From assembly GCF_001717505.1 (NCBI RefSeq), contig NZ_CP017037.1, positions 349,001-413,000 of the forward strand: DNA of 64,000 nt, written 5' to 3'. Below, piece after piece: positions 60,322 to 64,000 of the stretch; positions within the stretch are counted from its first letter, which is position 1; the number at the start of each line of letters is the position of its first letter. The notes below the pieces were generated by a model. It had not been told where the DNA came from. It saw only the letters and a list, made by a program, of their open reading frames with translations, and did not search any database. A program made the translations under genes and the position numbers. This DNA comes from Dialister pneumosintes. GTDB taxonomy: Bacteria > Bacillota > Negativicutes > Veillonellales > Dialisteraceae.

Positions 60322-61212
60322 ATGACAAAGAAATATCATTTTTGCAGCAGGAATAATGTGTTGCTTAATATAGCGGGCGGTTTATTAGTTTTGAGTACAT
60401 TATTATCCGGTTGTGGAGTTTTACCTGCTTTTGAATTAAAACAAGAAAATCCGATGCAAACAGCTATTTCTCAAGAATTGCCTGTAGGTGAAGCTGTAGT
60501 GATGAGAGATACTAAAGTGCCGTATTCTGTACCTGCCGGAGTCTCCGTTTTGATGTATCATATGGTGGGAGATGAAGAGGGGAACGCAGCTGTTATTACG
60601 GAAGAAAACTTTGATAAACAGATGCGATATTTAAAAGGACATGGATATCATCCCATTACAATGCAAGAATTATATGATTATGTAACTAAAGGAAGTACAT
60701 TACCTGAAAAACCGGTATGTATTACTTTTGATGACGGATATGCAGATAATTACACCATTGTATATCCTTTAATGAAGAAATACGGTTTTCCTTGGACACT
60801 ATATCTTATTACAGGAGAGGTGGGAAAACCGAACCGGATGACTTGGGAGCAGTTAAAAGAGATGGCAGAGAGCCATACGGTAACGATTGCAAATCATACG
60901 GTAACACATCCTAAGTTAGGACAATTACCGTCTCGCCTAGACAAAGAAAAGGAAATTAGAGGAGCACAGGAAGCACTTGCAAAAGAATTAGGTGTACATA
61001 CTACTTGGATATCTTATCCTTATGGAGATTATGACCAAGAAACTATGGACATCTGTAAAGAGTTAGGCATTAAACTGGCTGTGATTATGTCGGATGGTCG
61101 AGTACATGTAAACGACAATCCTCTTGAATTGCATCGTGTATGGGTTGGAAATGAAGTTACCTTAGAACATTTAGAAGATCGCTTACATCATGATGATTAT
61201 ATAAAGATTTAA
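60322..61212 (+). CDS. Polysaccharide deacetylase lipoprotein
   Basis: This 296-aa protein has a lipoprotein signal peptide (LLVLSTLLSGC, Cys near 31) and a NodB-type deacetylase domain. It shows SVLMYHMVGDEEGN, CITFDDGYADNY (catalytic Asp/metal Asp near 138), the metal His pair in ANHTVTHPKLG, and WISYPYGDYDQE. It should remove N-acetyl groups from an envelope polysaccharide at the outer face of a membrane. It resembles the PgaB/IcaB type but has no PgaB-like second domain. It is the first of three close genes. Confidence 0.88.
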   Translation: MTKKYHFCSRNNVLLNIAGGLLVLSTLLSGCGVLPAFELKQENPMQTAISQELPVGEAVVMRDTKVPYSVPAGVSVLMYHMVGDEEGNAAVITEENFDKQMRYLKGHGYHPITMQELYDYVTKGSTLPEKPVCITFDDGYADNYTIVYPLMKKYGFPWTLYLITGEVGKPNRMTWEQLKEMAESHTVTIANHTVTHPKLGQLPSRLDKEKEIRGAQEALAKELGVHTTWISYPYGDYDQETMDICKELGIKLAVIMSDGRVHVNDNPLELHRVWVGNEVTLEHLEDRLHHDDYIKI

Positions 61213-61242
61213 TGAATGCAATGCATAAATTAGGGAGAGATA

Positions 61243-62190
61243 ATGAAAAGTTTTTTTAAAAGTACTTTTTTTAAGTTTTTATTGGTAACGATAATTTTCT
61301 TTATTGTTACCTCTCCGTTAATTGTACTTTTTGGGCCGTTTACTAATTTAAAACGAGCTGTAGTGGGTGCCATTATGAGATCAAGACATCCGCATTATAT
61401 TACATGGCTTTTTAATCAAGAAGAGCTTACCGGTATATTAGGGGTGGTGACGCAAACACAGCAACAAAAAGTATTTGATTTTACTATAAGAAAAGATAGT
61501 AATTTAAAAATTCAGAAAATTGAATCGAATCGATTTGTCGGATATATTCTTGAAATTCCTGATCCCAGTCGTGTACAAGTAGCTACAGCAGCTGATATTA
61601 ATGAAAAGGGCGATACAACCAGTAATATTGCTAAAAATAACAATGCAGTTGCCGCTATAAACGGGGGAGGCTTTTACGACCCGAATGGTACGGGAACAGG
61701 GCGTCTTCCTTACGGTTTTATTTTGCACGAAGGAAAATATTTGCTTGGAGAACAGGTGGATTTTGATGAAGAAGTTGATTTTATCGGATTGACGAAAAAG
61801 GGGAATTTAATAGCCGGTACTTATTCTAAGAGAGAATTAGAAGAACTGGGGGCTGTAGAAGGATTAACTTTTGGACCACCACTCATTATTAATGGAGAAA
61901 AAGTCATTAAGAGCGGTGATGGTGGTTGGGGAATAAGCCCGAGATCTGCTATTGGACAGAAAAAAGACGGTACGATTTTATTTCTTGTTATTGATGGTCG
62001 TCAGCCCGGATATAGTATTGGAGCTACACTTGTTGATATGCAAAATATTATGTATGAACAAGGGGCTGAGATTGCAGCAAATTTGGATGGAGGTTCCAGC
62101 ACAACCTTATATTACAATGGACAGGTTGTTAATAAACCGGCAGATTTGCTTGGGGAACGTATGATTCCGACTGCATTTATAGTTAAGTAA
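61243..62190 (+). CDS. Phosphodiester glycosidase (NAGPA domain) membrane protein
   Basis: This 315-aa protein has one N-terminal membrane anchor (about 10-30) and an exported domain. Family motifs are AAINGGGFYDPNG, the SPRSAIGQKKDG stretch, FLVIDGRQPGYSIGATL and NLDGGSSTTLYYNGQVVN, as in phosphodiester glycosidase (formerly DUF2233) proteins. These cleave sugar-phosphodiester bonds or act on cell-wall polymers. It begins 30 bases after the deacetylase and 11 bases before the next gene. Confidence 0.88.
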   Translation: MKSFFKSTFFKFLLVTIIFFIVTSPLIVLFGPFTNLKRAVVGAIMRSRHPHYITWLFNQEELTGILGVVTQTQQQKVFDFTIRKDSNLKIQKIESNRFVGYILEIPDPSRVQVATAADINEKGDTTSNIAKNNNAVAAINGGGFYDPNGTGTGRLPYGFILHEGKYLLGEQVDFDEEVDFIGLTKKGNLIAGTYSKRELEELGAVEGLTFGPPLIINGEKVIKSGDGGWGISPRSAIGQKKDGTILFLVIDGRQPGYSIGATLVDMQNIMYEQGAEIAANLDGGSSTTLYYNGQVVNKPADLLGERMIPTAFIVK

Positions 62191-62201
62191 AGGAGAATAT
62201 T

Positions 62202-63128
62202 GTGCATAAGGGTTTAAAAAAAGTATGCCTTTATTTTACTCTGGGTATAACTCTTCAGGCAGGAATTTATTATTATTTTGATCAAATAATGTTTGCACCG
62301 ACTGCTAATTATAATGTGGTATCTCCGGAAAGTAGTACCATACCGGATAAATCAGATGCTAAGAACGTTTTTAAAGATATAGTTCTTCGTGGGAAAGCTT
62401 ATTATTCTAATGATTACCGATACATGGCGGATATTGCAGCAGATTCTGTGACGATTTATAAAGCAGAAGATATTGATAATCCACAAAAAGTAGAACTTAA
62501 AGGGAAAGGTGTATCTTATTTTGAATGGTTACCCGATAGAAATTTAGCACTTATGGCATTATATCCACGTAATTGGAATGGTGGCAGTTGGGATATTACC
62601 TTAGCTAGATACAATCCGGAGGGAACTACACATGAATCGGATGCCCCCATTGAAGACTTACCGGCAGGAAGCAAGATTATAGATGTAGCTTTTTCAACAG
62701 CAACAAATGCAGTCTATCTTAAGGTAGAAGTGAGTGAAGGTTTATATAGAATTTACCGAACAGATGCTAATTATGACACTCGCCGCATTTATACACAAAC
62801 TGCTACTATCGGGAAGATTGCTATCTTTTTTGATGAGGATAAATTTTTCTATGATGATTCTGATAGAGGCATTATTTATCTCTTTGATGGAAGTAGCAGC
62901 GGATGGAGAATTATTTCGCCTCCAGGAAGATTCCGCTTAGTAGGACTTGATTCAAATAAAGTTATTTATATTGCAAAAATAAATAATAAAGGGGAAGCGG
63001 TAGCTTACTATACCGGACAACTGGGAGTAGGATTTGAGGCAGTGAAAGAATTAGAAACTCCTGTAGATTTTAATACAGTCACTATGCATTTGATTAAATC
63101 TGCAGTACAGGAATCTAAACAACATTAA
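62202..63128 (+). CDS. Membrane-anchored beta-propeller-like protein, unknown
   Basis: This 308-aa protein has an N-terminal anchor (VCLYFTLGITLQAGIYYYF) and a soluble part with repeated strand units (MADIAADSVTIYKAED, VSYFEWLPDRNLALMAL, ITLARYNPEG, KIAIFFDEDKFFYDD). These look like successive blades of a propeller. I do not recognise a named family. The start is GTG with AAGGAGAA upstream, 11 bases after the glycosidase. As last gene of the trio, it probably supports the same envelope process. Confidence 0.75.
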   Translation: MHKGLKKVCLYFTLGITLQAGIYYYFDQIMFAPTANYNVVSPESSTIPDKSDAKNVFKDIVLRGKAYYSNDYRYMADIAADSVTIYKAEDIDNPQKVELKGKGVSYFEWLPDRNLALMALYPRNWNGGSWDITLARYNPEGTTHESDAPIEDLPAGSKIIDVAFSTATNAVYLKVEVSEGLYRIYRTDANYDTRRIYTQTATIGKIAIFFDEDKFFYDDSDRGIIYLFDGSSSGWRIISPPGRFRLVGLDSNKVIYIAKINNKGEAVAYYTGQLGVGFEAVKELETPVDFNTVTMHLIKSAVQESKQH

Positions 63129-63160
63129 AAATAGACACGATTTTAATCGTGTCTATTTTT
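63127..63160 (+). terminator. Rho-independent terminator after the envelope trio
   Basis: AAAAATAGACACGAT, loop TTTA, ATCGTGTCTATTTTT; a perfect 15-bp stem. Confidence 0.9.
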
Positions 63161-63250
63161 AATGATAAGAAACATCATACAATATGATATGATTAACATG
63201 ATATCAATACTTGATGTAACCAAGTAATAAATAGGAAAAGAGGCAGCCTG

Positions 63251-63805
63251 ATGCATATATTAATGCAATTGTTTCTAGTGTTTTGTAAAATTGGTGCCGT
63301 TACTTTTGGTGGTGGGTATGCGATGTTACCTATTTTACAAAGAGAAGTAGTAGATAATAAGAAATGGATTACAGATGAAGAACTGATGGATTATTATTCT
63401 ATTGGGCAATGTACTCCCGGTGTGATAGCGGTTAATGTAGCTACTTTTATAGGCAATAAATTATATGGAATTATAGGAGGTATTATAGCAACTATAGGGA
63501 TAATTACGCCTTCTATTATCATTATTGTAGGCATATCTTCTTTTTTAAGAAATTTTGAAACCAATACCTATGTAATACATGCTTTTGTAGGTATTCGAGT
63601 CTGTGTCTGTGTTCTTATTTTGGATACAGTATTTCGGCTTATAAAGAAATCAATTACTGATAGGCGTTCAGGGCTTATTTTTATTACGGTACTTCTGGCA
63701 GGATTGGTTTTCTCCGTTTCTCCTGCCATACTCATTGTTGTGAGTGCATTTGCAGGATACTTTTTGATGCCCCCGATTAATAAGAAAGAAGAAAATAAAC
63801 TATGA
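63251..63805 (+). CDS. Chromate transporter family protein, first half
   Basis: This 184-aa single-domain ChrA-type protein has about five membrane segments. It shows KIGAVTFGGGYAMLP near 12-27, DEELMDYYSIGQCTPGVIAVNVATFIG and GIITPSIIIIVG. Half-size ChrA proteins come as pairs forming one transporter, and the next gene is the second half. The natural substrate in anaerobes is uncertain. Its stop overlaps the next start by four bases. Confidence 0.88.
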   Translation: MHILMQLFLVFCKIGAVTFGGGYAMLPILQREVVDNKKWITDEELMDYYSIGQCTPGVIAVNVATFIGNKLYGIIGGIIATIGIITPSIIIIVGISSFLRNFETNTYVIHAFVGIRVCVCVLILDTVFRLIKKSITDRRSGLIFITVLLAGLVFSVSPAILIVVSAFAGYFLMPPINKKEENKL

Positions 63806-64000
63806 TTTGGATAGATATGTTTAGTGAATTTTTCAAAACCGGATTATTAGCGGCAGGTGGTGGCTTAGCAACATTGCCATTTCTTTATGAAATGGCATAT
63901 AGTACGGGTTGGTTTACTACTGCTGATATAGCGAATATGGTTGCTGTTTCTGAATCAACTCCGGGACCTTTAGGTGTAAATATGGCTACTTATATCGGTT
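63802..64000 (+). CDS. Chromate transporter family protein, second half (cut by window end)
   Basis: The frame opens at ATG 63802 (ATGA overlap with the previous stop) and runs to the last base. The 66 visible residues begin MIWIDMFSEFFKTGLLAAGGGLATLP and continue with VAVSESTPGPLGVNMATYIG, the same motif set as the first half (F-GGG, the TPG motif). It is therefore the partner of the preceding gene; the remainder lies beyond the window. Confidence 0.85.
   Translation, partial: MIWIDMFSEFFKTGLLAAGGGLATLPFLYEMAYSTGWFTTADIANMVAVSESTPGPLGVNMATYIG

Overview
The window looks like a chromosome segment of a low-GC diderm Firmicute (Negativicutes, Veillonellales); my best guess is a Dialister-like organism. 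The guess rests on a combination seen here. Regulation is Firmicute style: a threonyl T-box, a SAM-I riboswitch, a TPP riboswitch, an L20-type infC leader, a RicT/PSP1 protein and a HutP-family protein. The cell envelope is Gram-negative: the end of an LptD-like barrel, HldE for heptose, an EptA-type phosphoethanolamine transferase, and a YadA-type trimeric autotransporter that ends in an SLH domain. Species assignment is inference only.

Layout. 1-2509: end of an outer-membrane barrel gene, then a decaying secretin locus (coding remnant, PilP/GspC-like protein, secretin split by a GGAT duplication). 2526-6099: ABC-F ATPase, TPR lipoprotein, short-chain dehydrogenase, tRNA-Thr(CGT). 6189-7697 (minus): IMP dehydrogenase of the parasite-like type. 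7874-8963: rpsF-ssb-rpsR with a structured leader. 9075-13091 (minus): citC, putP, tmcAL. 13241-17769: small proteins, nitroreductase, TPP riboswitch-thiC, a solitary OLD-family nuclease. 17950-26113: pyrimidine operon pyrB-pyrC-carA-carB-pyrK-pyrD. 26275-32488: holB-ricT-trmN6-rsmI-metG-tatD. 32657-34861: hldE and an RNase H. 34892-36781 (minus): metN-metI under a SAM-I riboswitch. 36907-38590: YerC-like regulator and a phosphohexomutase. 38765-42297: the adhesin and a small exported protein. 42446-47366: sugar epimerase, T-box-thrS-hutP-like, then infC-rpmI-rplT. 47448-50514: DUF805 protein, two-component system (minus), exonuclease III (minus). 50850-54623: eptA-like, trmB, ftsW/rodA. 54691-60204: unknown protein, trpF, a 50-aa ORF, dnaE. 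60322-63128: an envelope trio (lipoprotein deacetylase, phosphodiester glycosidase, membrane-anchored propeller-like protein). 63251-64000: paired chromate-transporter half genes, the second cut by the window end.

Most of the window is core metabolism and information processing. There is no insertion sequence, integrase, prophage or CRISPR array. I did not find a clear multi-gene undescribed system. The most unusual items are the YadA-SLH fusion and its downstream exported OB-like protein, the secretin broken by a 4-bp duplication, the HutP-family gene between thrS and infC, the ATA start of infC, the parasite-like IMPDH, and the deacetylase/glycosidase/propeller trio.

Gene starts were re-chosen from ribosome binding sites where the longest reading frame was implausible; each such choice is stated. 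Family assignments come from motif recognition without database searches.
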